NCBI RefSeq assembly: GCF_032854445.1
Contig: NC_088302.1
Coordinates: 54,592,046 to 54,656,045 of the forward strand
Direction of reading: 5' to 3'
DNA length: 64,000 nt
From: Liolophura sinensis
Lineage: Eukaryota > Mollusca > Polyplacophora > Chitonida > Chitonidae
Below the pieces are notes generated by a model. The model saw nothing but the letters and a program-made list of their open reading frames with translations. It was not told where the DNA came from and did not search any database. Within the stretch, counting starts at the first letter, position 1. Every line of letters starts with the position of its first letter. A program made the translations under genes and the position numbers. Below, piece after piece: positions 38,941 through 49,159 of this stretch.

Positions 38941-39555
38941 ATGGCATCATGAAACTCAGTTTGTTGCTCCTGTATCAGTTTTTGTGACATCTTCGTGAAT
39001 GGTGTCTCCATCCTAGAAAGAAAAACAGCAATGTTAGAGTAAAGTTATAATATTAAACTGTGTTCCGTTAATAATTAAACAGAGTTACAGTGTAAAGATG
39101 CAATATATATACACAGCTATATACAGTGCCCAAGCTTTCAACACTCACATGGCAGTCTTGAGTACATGTTCATCATGTCTTAATATTTCAGTTGTATAAA
39201 CATACCACATTTCAAAATTAGACTTTAAAGAAAAACTGTCAATTTTTACCAAACCAATGTCAAATAGCAACACAAAATGATCCTGTCCAACATGATAATT
39301 ATACAGAAACAGCAGCAGTAAACTATATCCAGTACTCAACAGCATGGCCTTCACCAGAACATCCACTAAAATAAACAACTACAAACTCAAATCTAACAAG
39401 GAGATATTTATTTATCTCTTTACTTGTTTGATTGGTGTTATAATGCATACTGTAAGAATATTTCACCAAGGTTATGGTCAAGTTTATGGACTGAGCAAAC
39501 AGAAAACCTGGGCTGTGCAAAAATCTACCATGGTCATTTATTTAGTCTTTGGACT
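38941..39555. other. No feature seen
   Basis: AT-rich unique sequence without a recognisable ORF. Confidence 0.5.
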
Positions 39556-39818
39556 TCAATTGTTAGCGGGGCCTCCGTGGCTCAGTCGGTTAGCGCGCTA
39601 GCGCAGCGTAATGACCCAGGAGCCTCTCACCAATGCGATCGCTGTGAGTTCAAGTCCAGCTCATGCTGACTTCCTCTCCGGCCGTAAGTGGGAAGGTCTG
39701 TCAGCAACCTGCGGATGGTCATGGGTTTCCCCCGGGCTGTGCCCGGTTTCCACCCACCATAATGCTGGCCGCCGTCGTATAAGTGAAATATTCTTGAGTA
39801 CGGCGTAAAACACCAATC

Positions 39819-39849
<31 letters not shown>

Positions 39850-39858
39850 ATTGTTAGC
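39556..39858 (+). mobile_element. Full-length Meta-type SINE with perfect 12 bp target-site duplication
   Basis: TCAATTGTTAGC at 39556-39567 is repeated exactly at 39847-39858. Between them lies a complete element: A box TGGCTCAGTCGG (39578-39589, matching the polymerase III consensus), B box GTTCAAGTCC (39648-39657), the Meta-like core with CCACCCACCATAATGCTGGC, the 3' block AAATATTCTTGAGTACGGCG, and an A tail of about 28. The exact duplication and long A tail indicate a young insertion. It ends in poly(A) where the 22.5 kb copy ends in (AAAT)n. Confidence 0.93.
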
Positions 39859-40943
39859 CAAGTCAACTAGAGCCAAACTCAACCGGGTGAGTTAAGCCAC
39901 TGATCAATGACCAGCCTACTCAAGCATGATTTTCTTTACAGCCTGATCAATCTGACTTTGATTGATTTAATGGTTGACTGATTACTTATTCACCATATTT
40001 TTAAGAACATACAGATATATACTTTTGCTGAAGTATGCATTTTCCATATGAAAGAACAGTTTTAACTTTCAGGTTTCTAATGTAAGGGTAGACAACTGTG
40101 GTCTAACAAAGGCAATCAGCAAATATTACGCTAAATGCAAGACTTACAAAGTGTCACAATTATTAAGGTATCAGGGTATGAAGTTGTTTCCCCTGTCCAC
40201 TGCCCACAACATCCTCCTCTCCCTTCACCGACCACTTTCCACACGAGGACAGATCACTAAACCTATTTCTTCATCAGGTAAGTGCACATGCAACAGATAA
40301 GTGCACATGCAACAGACAAGTGCACATGCTACATTGACAGTCAGCTTTCTCAAACCCACTGCTGCAAATGCATTTATCAACCTTCCCTTATAGTAACCAA
40401 TCCTTCCTGTCATTAGTACCACATATTTCAGATCCAAAATCTGAGGTTTAGAATACCCTACCACCCAGAATGCCAAAAACACATTCAAACCTTCGAAATT
40501 AATCGTGGAGCCGGTTGTCTGTCAGAGGTGGGTCATTTCCTAAAGCAAGGAAGTGATGGTTACAAAGCAAACAAAGGTCATAACAAGCAAACAGAACATA
40601 ACAAACTACACATCAGAACTGAAAAGCTGTGGGCGCTTTTCTGTTGGGAAGAATCAGTGATGCAAGGAAGCAAACTGCATGGTGCCAGACTGAAAACATG
40701 CAAACACGTATACATGGTTTATAGCTTAACACTTGACAAACTGTTGAGAGCATCTGATCATCACAGAATACTATAGCATAAGTGATAAGTCTATTGCCTG
40801 TTTCGTGTTTGAATGAAAAGCGTAAATGAAGAAATAGATATAAAATATAGTTCTATAGGTTAAACAAGATCTTCAGCTGTGCTTCTATACCAAACAAATG
40901 CAAACAAATCATAAATACTCCATTACTGGCCAAGCTGATAGTT
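39859..40943. other. No feature seen
   Basis: AT-rich unique sequence. Short ORFs on both strands lack domains. Confidence 0.5.
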
Positions 40944-41075
40944 GTCATTTATTCATTTATTTGACTGATTTACAAATACAACAAGAATATATCACATGTG
41001 CAACGGCAGCCAGCATTATGGTGGGAAGTCACAGCGCAGAGGGATAAATCAACAGCCATCCACACACAGACTTGA
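40944..41075 (-). mobile_element. Old, inverted Meta-type SINE relic
   Basis: On the minus strand the segment reads TTCCCACCATAATGCTGGCT, then GATATATTCTTGTTGTATTT and a degraded AAATAAATGAATAAATG tail, the same order as in the intact SINEs. It lies about 120 bases downstream of the last visible exon of the PDZD2-like gene, in the gene's own orientation. Confidence 0.7.
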
Positions 41076-41194
41076 TGGAAGCAACTGTGGGACAATGATT
41101 ATAATAGTGAAAACAAAATGGTGCATGTCTTAGAGACAACTTACAACTAAGCAATCAGTCAGGGACCCTGCCAGTAGTAAGGATATGGATTTAC

Positions 41195-41321
41195 CTGTTT
41201 GTATCTCTGTATGACAATCCTGACCTCCCCTGGGGTCAGCGTTCTGAACAGCTGATAGGCATCCAGCAGAGACATGTCCTTCATCTCCCTCCCATTCACT
41301 TCTACTAACAGGTCCCCCTTC
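41195..41321 (-). CDS. PDZD2: PDZD2-like exon 9: second half of PDZ4
   Basis: Behind the acceptor CATCACCAG the exon adds G to complete an Arg codon and then encodes KGDLLVEVNG, the helix MSLLDAYQLF, and the last strand VRIVIQRYK. It ends AAACAG|GTAAAT in phase 0. The helix-start residue that is His in class I PDZ domains is Leu here, so PDZ4 should not follow the S/T-x-hydrophobic rule. This is the last exon I can find in the upstream-to-downstream order before the exon at 12.4 kb. Confidence 0.88.
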
Positions 41322-41834
41322 CTGGTGATGACAACACACACACAGGTTTACATCCAATACAAATTACTACAAAATACTAATGTAGGAAACTAAAGTAATA
41401 ATTTCCTCTGTAGATCCATCCTGGCAGACTTAAGAATATTCCGCTTGTATTATTAGATTTGAGAAAAAAAAAATCCCAAAATATATGACCAAAATGTATG
41501 ACCAAAATGTATGACCATTTTTGTCAATAACCAGGTTTTGCTTGGTGAGGTATAGCTCCCAGGTGATGAGAATCACACGGCCCAGACAACTATGTCTGGG
41601 CACCACAAATAACATTATATATTTATGCCATACATAGGCTGAAGCCTAACGGATTACCCTGCTCCATTCATAAAAAAACCGGCATGGTCTTGTCCACGTC
41701 AATAACATTTTGATACGGTCTGATCTGAAGTCCCACTTTCTGTCCAGTTCACAGTAACCCTGAATGAATGACATAAGCAATTCCTGGTCAGATATCTGAC
41801 AGCAGCTTCACCTGGTGGCTGTGTAGCGAATTAC
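41322..41834 (-). other. PDZD2: Intron 8 of the PDZD2-like gene
   Basis: A GT-AG intron with donor CTCAG|GTAATT and acceptor TCACCAG. Nothing else is recognised in it. Confidence 0.8.
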
Positions 41835-41949
41835 CTGAGTTTTCCATCAGAATGTGCTGGAGAGCCTTTGTGGACATCCTGCACATACATATCACTGACG
41901 CCATTCTGAGTTTTACGCACAATTCCGATGCCTAGGCCCTGTCCCTCCT
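41835..41949 (-). CDS. PDZD2: PDZD2-like exon 8: first half of PDZ4
   Basis: After AG completing a Glu codon, the exon encodes EGQGLGIGIV (carboxylate loop GLGI), the strand MYVQDV and GSPAHSDGKL. The phase is 1 at its start and 2 at its end. The GLGIG motif with the preceding MEVILVKE strand closely resembles PDZ4 of PDZD2 and the matching domain of pro-IL16. The acceptor GTGGTTACAG lies at the edge of a tandem array in the intron. Confidence 0.9.
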
Positions 41950-43258
41950 CTGTAACCACAATAACACATTCACATGATCTTCTGTCTCACATTCTCACTG
42001 TTACAATCAAATAACACATTCACATAGCATCATTCTGTCCCATTTTCTCACTGTAACAATCAAATAACACATTCACATAGCGTCATTCTGTCCCATTTTC
42101 TCACTGTAACAATCAAATAACACATTCACATAGCGTCATTCTGTCTCACATTCTCACTGTTACAATCAAATAACACATTCGCATGATCTTCTGTCTCACA
42201 TTCTCACTGTTACAATCAAATAACACATTCACATGATCTTCTGTCTCACATTCTCACTGTTACAATCAAATAACACATTCACATGATCTTCTGTCTCACA
42301 TTCTCACTGTTACAATCAAATAACACATTCACATGATCTTCTGTCTCACATTCTCACTGTTACAATCAAATAACACATTCGCATAGCGTCATTCTGTCCC
42401 ATTTTCTCACTGTAACAATCAAATAACACATTCACATAGCATCATTCTGTAACATTTTCTCACTGTTACAATCAAATAACACATTCGCATAACATCATTC
42501 TGTCACATTTCCTTACAACCAAAATATTAAACACATTCATATATTAATGTCTTTCTGTCTTGTTTTCTTACTGCCACTATCCGTTGGAAACATCCTGAGT
42601 TTGTGAAGAGTTATATGCTTGGAAAGGTGCCCTTTGCATGTAAACCCAGTAGTTCTTATCTAACAGTATCTGCCCTCCACCTAAACAAGTCTTCCTTTAG
42701 GGTCTGATCAGTTTCCCACATCCTTAACCCCTAATCATTATTTCGTAAACATGATGATAAAACACCAACCAACCAAGGATAACCTACCAAGGGAGACAAT
42801 CAGCTGTAAAAATTAAGCTCTACTGGTAAACAGCTACAAGTAACTGTACTTGGTGATCTCCCTTGCTACCCAACAGGTTATCGTATGATAACCCGTTTTA
42901 GGTGTGCATGAACATATACTACAAGATAGCAACAAGTATTTTAATGCTGATGGGAATATAGTTCTTTACAAACTCTACAGCTACATGTATGTATCATGGG
43001 TTCATGATCTATTCTGGGGCTGAATTAGGAATGATTTGGGTATAATGGCACAATGTCAGTTCTTCAAGCATGTTGTGGCATGCTTTGAATTTTCACAAGC
43101 ATTTTACAATCGGAGCTCACTCAAATGCTACTCCATAACGTACCTACATTCATAAAGATGATATGGTTGCTGGATCTTACTTCTTATTTTCGTGTCATGT
43201 TAAATACAGGTGGATGATTTCTCATGACTAAGCTACAGATACAAGAACTATCACTTGC
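41950..43258 (-). other. PDZD2: Intron 7: GC-AG intron
   Basis: The donor side reads AAAAG|GCAAGTGA, the strong consensus of the rare GC-AG class, and only this cut gives the phase 1 end that exon 8 requires. The joined peptide LMEVILVKEEGQGLGIG then matches the family without gap. A GT donor nearby (CTG|GTAAAA) would need a shifted acceptor and would remove three residues of the first strand. Confidence 0.75.
41951..42540. repeat. 50-53 bp minisatellite inside intron 7, about 11 copies
   Basis: Units read TTCTCACTGTTACAATCAAA plus TAACACATTCACAT..., with two subtypes (ATGATCTTCTGTCTCAC and ATAGCGTCATTCTGTCCC). The first unit merges with the 3' splice site of intron 7: the real site (minus strand GAATGTGTTAT...GGTTACAG) and every unit (GAATGTGTTAT...TTGTAACAG) are alike, so each unit carries an acceptor-like CAG. 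Confidence 0.9.
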
Positions 43259-44100
43259 CTTTTACCAGAATCACCTCCATAAGACCAGGGTAAAAATGTC
43301 CGCATTGTTTTCCCACACCTTTGTGGTCAAGGTAAGTGGGTGAATCAGAGAGGCTGTTCTGACGATAGGGTTTTATGCCAGCTTGTGGAGAATGGGTGGA
43401 GCTATCCGAAAGAGTAGGCTTGTAGGCTGATCTGTGGTACTTTGGTTTTGTTTGTACAGGGGGTGGGGTCCTTGGGTTAGAGGTCTCGCTTAAGCTGCGA
43501 CTGTGAGTCCTTGATGTCACATTCTGAGACTGGGGACTTCCTTTGGAGGTGTTGACCAGACTGTCACTATGCAAATTATCTTGACAGTTTCTCTGCTGAC
43601 TATCACTGCAGTTACTATGCTTACTGTCATGTTCACTGGTATGAGGGCTGCCGCAACTGTTACCGTGGGGACTTTCATGGTGACTGCTTTGCGAACTCTC
43701 ATGACTTGTGTTAAGTGAACTCTCATGACTGTTTCCAAAGGAACTGTCCTGATCAGTACTCATTGAACTATCATGCTGAATACTCTGTGAGTTCCCATAA
43801 CGGTTGCCACCGGAGCTCTCATGACGGTTACTATAGGGATTCTCACGACGATTACCATATGGACTTTCATGACGGTTGCCATGGAGACTCTCATGAGGGT
43901 TGCCAAAGAGACTCTCATGATGACTGCTTGGAGGGCTATCCTGACTCATTGCCAATGGGTCCTCCTGTCTGTCATGATGAGAGGAGAGAGACACTGGGTG
44001 CCCTTTCTCCTGCTGCACACCCAATGGGGGGCTGTCGGGCATGTGCCTCAGTCTGCAGCGAGGGGAACTCTCAGGGGAGCTGGTTGGTGACCTCCTCGGA
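43259..44100 (-). CDS. PDZD2: PDZD2-like exon 7: long PDZ3-PDZ4 linker with coding octapeptide repeats
   Basis: The 280-codon exon begins with T completing a Ser codon (acceptor TTTCTTTGATTAAAG) and opens with the Ser/Pro/Arg-rich PRRSPTSSPESSPRCR. In the middle, fifteen octads of the type HES(S/P/L)xGN(R/S) run in frame from 43919 to 43560. The end encodes a Ser/Thr/Pro stretch and the first strand of PDZ4, LMEVILVK. The linker is low complexity and almost surely disordered. It is several times longer than the equivalent vertebrate linker as I recall it. Ser-rich His-containing octads may serve as phosphorylation or metal-contact sites, but that is inference. Confidence 0.88.
43560..43919 (-). 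repeat. 24 bp coding minisatellite, 15 in-frame octads
   Basis: Fifteen consecutive eight-residue units (360 bases, no indel) lie in exon 7. About nine of them start with His, and most continue Glu/Asp-Ser. Low-end copies are more diverged than those near 43.8-43.9 kb. Plus-strand ORFs over it (142 and 89 codons) are shadows. Confidence 0.88.
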
Positions 44101-44370
44101 CTTTAATCAAAGAAAGAACAGTATCAGTGCATATCCAAAATAATCACACAAAAGAACTGCGAAAGTTTGGTCATTCACTTCCTTAAACTATCATAAATTT
44201 ATTTATTTTACATGATCTTTTTCACTTACATGAGCCAACTATCAAAATGACACAGATGAAAATGTGACTTCCCCCAAAATGCGGAACTGTCAGACACTGT
44301 GATGAGGCACTAACAGTTATACCAAGGCAACAAACATGATTTGTTGAGTGTCAGTTATGATGTGACCCAC

Positions 44371-44506
44371 CTGCAGGCAGGACTCGGGAGGGGGCGCTTA
44401 TAGGTCAGAGTGACGGGCCCTTTCCTCAGCTGTTTGAAGCGGATCGTGGCCTCCTGGTGAGTCAGTCCGTGTAGACTCTCGCCATTGACCTCCACAATCT
44501 CATCAC
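44371..44506 (-). CDS. PDZD2: PDZD2-like exon 6: second half of PDZ3
   Basis: The exon starts with GT, completing a Gly codon, and encodes DEIVEVNGESLHGLTHQEAT followed by the last strand PVTLTYK. His in LTHQEAT is the class I determinant, so PDZ3 probably binds ligands ending in S/T-x-hydrophobic. The exon ends TGCAG|GTGGGT in phase 2. The combined PDZ3 closely resembles PDZ3 of PDZD2 and the first PDZ domain of pro-IL16. Confidence 0.93.
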
Positions 44507-45218
44507 CTGTGAACACAAGACAAGATCTGTCACAACCTCTAACACATTAGACAAAATACTCATTCACTGGATCATGGTCACATTAGGAGATGCATAGTGC
44601 CACATAATGAAGGCAATGCCATTTGCATCTTTTGACTAGGTTATCTCCTCTTGTTTGGCTGTGAAAACAAGGAGTTACCAGGCCGGTTACCAGTACACCT
44701 GCCTTCTGCGCTAATCTAATGGGTCTTCTGCATGATAACTTTGTTACACAGTGTTAGTAACCCTCATGTTGGTGGGGTGAGACTGTAATAAATAGTATAG
44801 AATACATGCACGCTAAGGAACGTTTACCACAGTCAAGGACAATTTGATCTCTGGTAAGTCTGCAAACACAACCATGACCCTGCAAATTTTCACAACATAC
44901 AGACTACAAAAAATGCTATTCTCCTTGCTACCAGAATGACACTTACAGTAGTTTACAAGAGTGTACATATCTGGTGGGTGCATCTTGTAGCCACATTTAA
45001 CCAGTGGTCACACAGTCTGCCTTCTACTCAGAACTACACTGAACTCTAACCCTTAGTCACCCGGTCAGTTTTACGATGCAGCCGCAATTTGCGCCTGGAG
45101 AATAAACCTCCATGACAACACCTACTGGGGAGATACATCAACATGGTAAATGTGCTTAACACAACCTTGGGACAACTTAGTAAAGCAGACTCTGTTGATG
45201 ATAACACCATTCCCCTAC
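44507..45218 (-). other. PDZD2: Intron 5
   Basis: A GT-AG intron, donor GAAG|GTAGGG and acceptor TGTTCACAG. Nothing else is recognised in it. Confidence 0.8.
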
Positions 45219-45456
45219 CTTCTCTAATGCGTCCATCTTGTCTGATCAGCCCCTGTGGAAAGATCCTCTTGACGAAGATGCCCATGCTTCCGCGGAGCGA
45301 GTCCTGACCGCCAACTATGCTGAAGCCCAGGCCCTTTCCACCAGCACCTTTCAGAATCGTGATCGTCTGAGCGGGGCCGTTACACAGTGGTCTCCCCCTG
45401 CTCATGTAAGGACTCTCTGTTGTACTCATGCTGTCTGTGTCATCTTCTCGGAATTT
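45219..45456 (-). CDS. PDZD2: PDZD2-like exon 5: linker and first half of PDZ3
   Basis: The exon opens in phase 0 behind TTTACCTTTCCAG with [20 protein letters not shown], a Ser/Thr stretch with a counterpart just before PDZ3 in vertebrate PDZD2. It continues with [20 protein letters not shown], the classic GLGF carboxylate loop, then [12 protein letters not shown] and DGRIREG. It ends in phase 1. This is the most conserved part of the gene in the window and the best evidence for the PDZD2/pro-IL16 assignment. Where the family usually has small residues after the Gly (GxAA), this protein has LIRQ. Confidence 0.95.
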
Positions 45457-46045
45457 CTGGAAAGGTAAACATTTTCAAATTTGTGATTAAGACTCACATT
45501 GCTTATTTTGCCAAAGTTTAGAACACCTGCACATCATGTTCCTCACTCATGTTCTGTGACATTTATTTGCCTCTAACAATGCACTTTTATGGGCGAAATT
45601 TAGGGCACTTCCTCAATTTGTTTTTTCATTTGTTTCACACAAAAAGCTGCATAAAATCAATTCTCTGTTACAACAATGATCAAGTTAGAGGAATATAGGT
45701 TATGTTCCTTCCTCTCCGCTGTGCTCCATATCAATGTTGCTCTGATCAATGATGCAAATGGGGTCAATTCAAAGCTGGTTCAAAGTGCCTGCCCACTTGA
45801 CGATGCCAAAAATCATCTAGTGGTACTCATAAGATTCCATCAGAAGAATTTAGTCAATTGCAACAGTATAGTCTTTTTTAACTATGAATTAGGTGATCTG
45901 TAAAGTACAGAAATATTAACCTTACAATGCCCAAGAGACTCTGACTTAGCAACTTGGGTCACCTCTGACATCTACCCTAACTCCTTCCCCCAATCAACCT
46001 GTGCCCATCCTACCACCAATCCACCCATCAGTATTTCACCCTCAC
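45457..46045 (-). other. PDZD2: Intron 4
   Basis: A GT-AG intron, donor CTGGAG|GTGAGG. A 75-codon plus-strand ORF inside is incidental. Confidence 0.8.
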
Positions 46046-46315
46046 CTCCAGCAAATCCTCCAGCTTCATCACACTGCCTGAAGGGGTCTGGGCCATGACT
46101 TCAGGAACAGATGAGTTCCCCAGGCTGGGCGGAGTGCCCAGGGTGGGCCGCCTGCCCCCCAGGCTCTCTGTGTCTGACTGTGCCTCAGGGTAGCCCTGGG
46201 ATTGATCACATGACTGGTCTAGTGTATCACAAACCTGATCCAACGAGGCAAAGGAGCTGGGCTTGCTGGGGAACAGGAAGGAAGATGTGGAGGCCACCGA
46301 GGCCGACTTGCGGAG
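46046..46315 (-). CDS. PDZD2: PDZD2-like exon 4: disordered PDZ2-PDZ3 linker
   Basis: Ninety codons, phase 0 at both ends, behind the acceptor TGTATGTTTCAG. The peptide is rich in Ser, Pro, Asp and Gln (for example SASVASTSSFLFPSKPSSF and QSDTESLGGRRPTLGTPPS) and ends KLEDLLE, a short amphipathic segment. LRKSAS and GGRRPT look like possible basophilic kinase sites. Because both introns are phase 0, the exon could be skipped without frame change. Confidence 0.85.
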
Positions 46316-46473
46316 CTGAAACATACACAATCAACATATAGAAATGGAAATCTGGCCTGCTCACTGGATAAATGTTTGAAAATGGCTATATAGCCTAGAT
46401 GATTGACATGACAATCTTCTGGCCACCATGCAACACAGTGTCAGACGCCTCACGGCTATTCACAGGTTCGTGA

Positions 46474-48918
46474 GTTACTGTATACCAGTTACATGTGATA
46501 TCAGTGTCAGATTGAAGTGTTAGTGTATACCAGTTACATGTGATACCAGATCAGACTGAAGTCTTACTGTATACCAGTTACAAGTGATATCAGTGTCAGA
46601 CTGAAGTGTTAGTGTATACCAGTTACATGTGATACCAGGTCAGACTGAAGTGTTAGTGTATACCAGTTACATGTGATACCAGATCAGACTGAAGTGTTAG
46701 TGTATACCAGTTACAAGTGACAACAGTGTCATATTAAAGTGTTAGTGTATACCAGTTACATGTGATAGCAGATCAGACTGAAGTGTTACCGTATATCATT
46801 TACAAGAAATATCAGTGTCTGATTGAAGTGTTAGTGTATACCAGTTACGTGTGATACCAGATCAGACTGACGTCTTACTGTATACCAGTTACAAGTGATA
46901 TCAGTGTCAGACTGAAGTGTTAGTGTATACCAGTTACATGTGATACCAGATCAGACTGAAGTCTTACTGTATACCATTTACAAGTGATATCAGTGTCATA
47001 TTAAAGTGTTAGTATACCAGTTACATGTGATACCAGATCAGACTGAGGTGTTACCGTATATCATTTACAAGAAATATCAGTGTCTGATTGAAGTGTTAAT
47101 GTATACCAGTTACATGTGATACCAGATCAGACTGAAGTCTTACTGTATACCAGTTACAAGTGATATCAGTGTCAGGCTGAAGTGTTAGTGTATACCAGTT
47201 ACATGTGATACCAGATCAGACTGAAGTCTTACTGTATACCATTTACAAGTGATATCAGTTTCAGACTGAAGTGTTAGTGTATACCAGTTACATGTGATAC
47301 CAGATCAGACTGAAGTCTTACTGTATACCAGTTACAAGTGACAACAGTGTCAGACTGAACTGTTCATGTATACCAGTTACATGTGATACCAGTGTTAGAC
47401 TGAAGTGTTAGTGTATACCAGTTACATGTGATACCAGATCAGACTGAAGTGTTACTGTATACCAGTTACAAGTGATATCAGTGTCATATTAAAGTGTTAC
47501 TGTATACCAGTTACATGTGATACCAGATCAGACTAAAGTGTTACCATATATCATTTACAAGAAATATTAGTGTCTGATTGAAGTGTTAGTGTATACCAGT
47601 TACGTGTGATACCAGATCAGACTGAAGTCTTACTGTATACCATTTACAAGTGATATCAGTTTCAGACTGAAGTGTTAGTGTATACCAGTTACATGTGATA
47701 CCAGATCAGACTGAAGTGTTACTGTATACCAGTTACAAGTGACAACAGTGTCAGACTGAACTGTTCATGTATACCAGTTACATGTGATACCAGTGTCAGA
47801 CTGAAGTGTTAGTGTATACCAGTTACATGTGATACCAGATCAGACTGAAGTGTTACTGTATACCAGTTACAAGTGATATCAGTGTCATATTAAAGTGTTA
47901 GTGTATACCAGTTACATGTGATACCAGATCAGACTGAAGTGTTACCGTATATCATTTACAAGAAATATTAGTGTCTGATCGAAGTGTTAGTGTATACCAG
48001 TTACATGTGATACCAGATCAGACTGAAGTCTTACTGTATACCATTTACAAGTGATATCAGTTTCAGACTGAAGTGTTAGTGTATACCAGTTACATGTGAT
48101 ACCAGATCAGACTGAAGTGTTACTGTATACCAGTTACAAGTGACAACAGTGTCAGACTGAACTGTTCATGTATACCAGTTACATGTGATACCAGTGTCAG
48201 ACTGAAGTGTTAGTGTATACCAGTTACATGTGATACCAGATCAGACTGAAGTGTTAGTGTATACCAGTTACAAGTGATATCAGTGTCATATTAAAGTGTT
48301 AGTGTATACCAGTTACATGTGATACCAGATCAGACTGAAGTGTTACCGTATATCATTTACAAGAAATATTAGTGTCTGATCGAAGTGTTAGTGTATACCA
48401 GTTACATGTGATACCAGATCAGACTGAAGTCTTACTGTATACCAGTTACAAGTGATATCAGTGTCATATTAAAGTGTTAGTGTATACCAGTTACATGTGA
48501 TACCAGATCAGACTGACGTCTTACTGTATACCAGTTACAAGTGATATCAGTGTCAGACTGAAGTGTTAGTGTATACCACTTACATGTGATACCAGATCAG
48601 ACTGACGTCTTACCGTATACCAGTTACAAGTGATATCAGTGTCAGACTGAAGTGTTAGTGTATACCAGTTACATGTGATACCAGATCAGACTGAAGTCTT
48701 ACTGTATTCCATTTGCAAGTGATATCAGTGTCAGGCTGAAGTGTTAGTGTATACCAGTTACATGTGATACCAGATCAGACTGACGTGTTACTGTATACCA
48801 GTTACAAGTGACAACAGTGTCAGACTGAACTGTTCATGTATACCAGTTACATGTGATAGCAGATCAGACTGAAGTGTTACTGTATACCAGTTACATGTCA
48901 TATCAAGTCAGGTTGAAG
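46474..48918. repeat. 44 bp minisatellite filling intron 3, about 55 copies
   Basis: Units contain GTGTATACCAGTTACATGTG and ACCAGATCAGACTGAAGTGT. Two main types alternate (ACATGTGATACCAGATCAGA and ACAAGTGATATCAGTGTCAG), with rarer types ATCATTTACAAGAAATAT and TTCATGTATACC. Groups of several units recur as higher-order blocks, for example between 47.3 and 48.4 kb. The array makes up most of the 2.8 kb intron. Confidence 0.95.
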
Positions 48919-49159
48919 TAGAACCATTTACCTTATATAAGCTAATTGTACTTGGTTTTTGATGTCTGACTAAATTCTCAAACCTGTGCATTGCTCTTAT
49001 TTATTTTAAAGGTGTTTTTAGTATAGGACATAATCCAGAATAATTGCTATGGTTTTGTCTGTGATGAGGTAATAAGGCCAACCTCCAGGGAGAACCCATT
49101 AGACCACCTGGCCATTGTAACCCTAACCCACCATCCTGTGATGGCCAGTTATACTTTAC

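Noticed and set aside
43715-44143. 142-codon plus-strand ORF, His/Asp/Ser-rich
   Set aside because: It is the antisense shadow of the coding octad repeat in exon 7, whose minus-strand frame is supported by splice phases on both sides.
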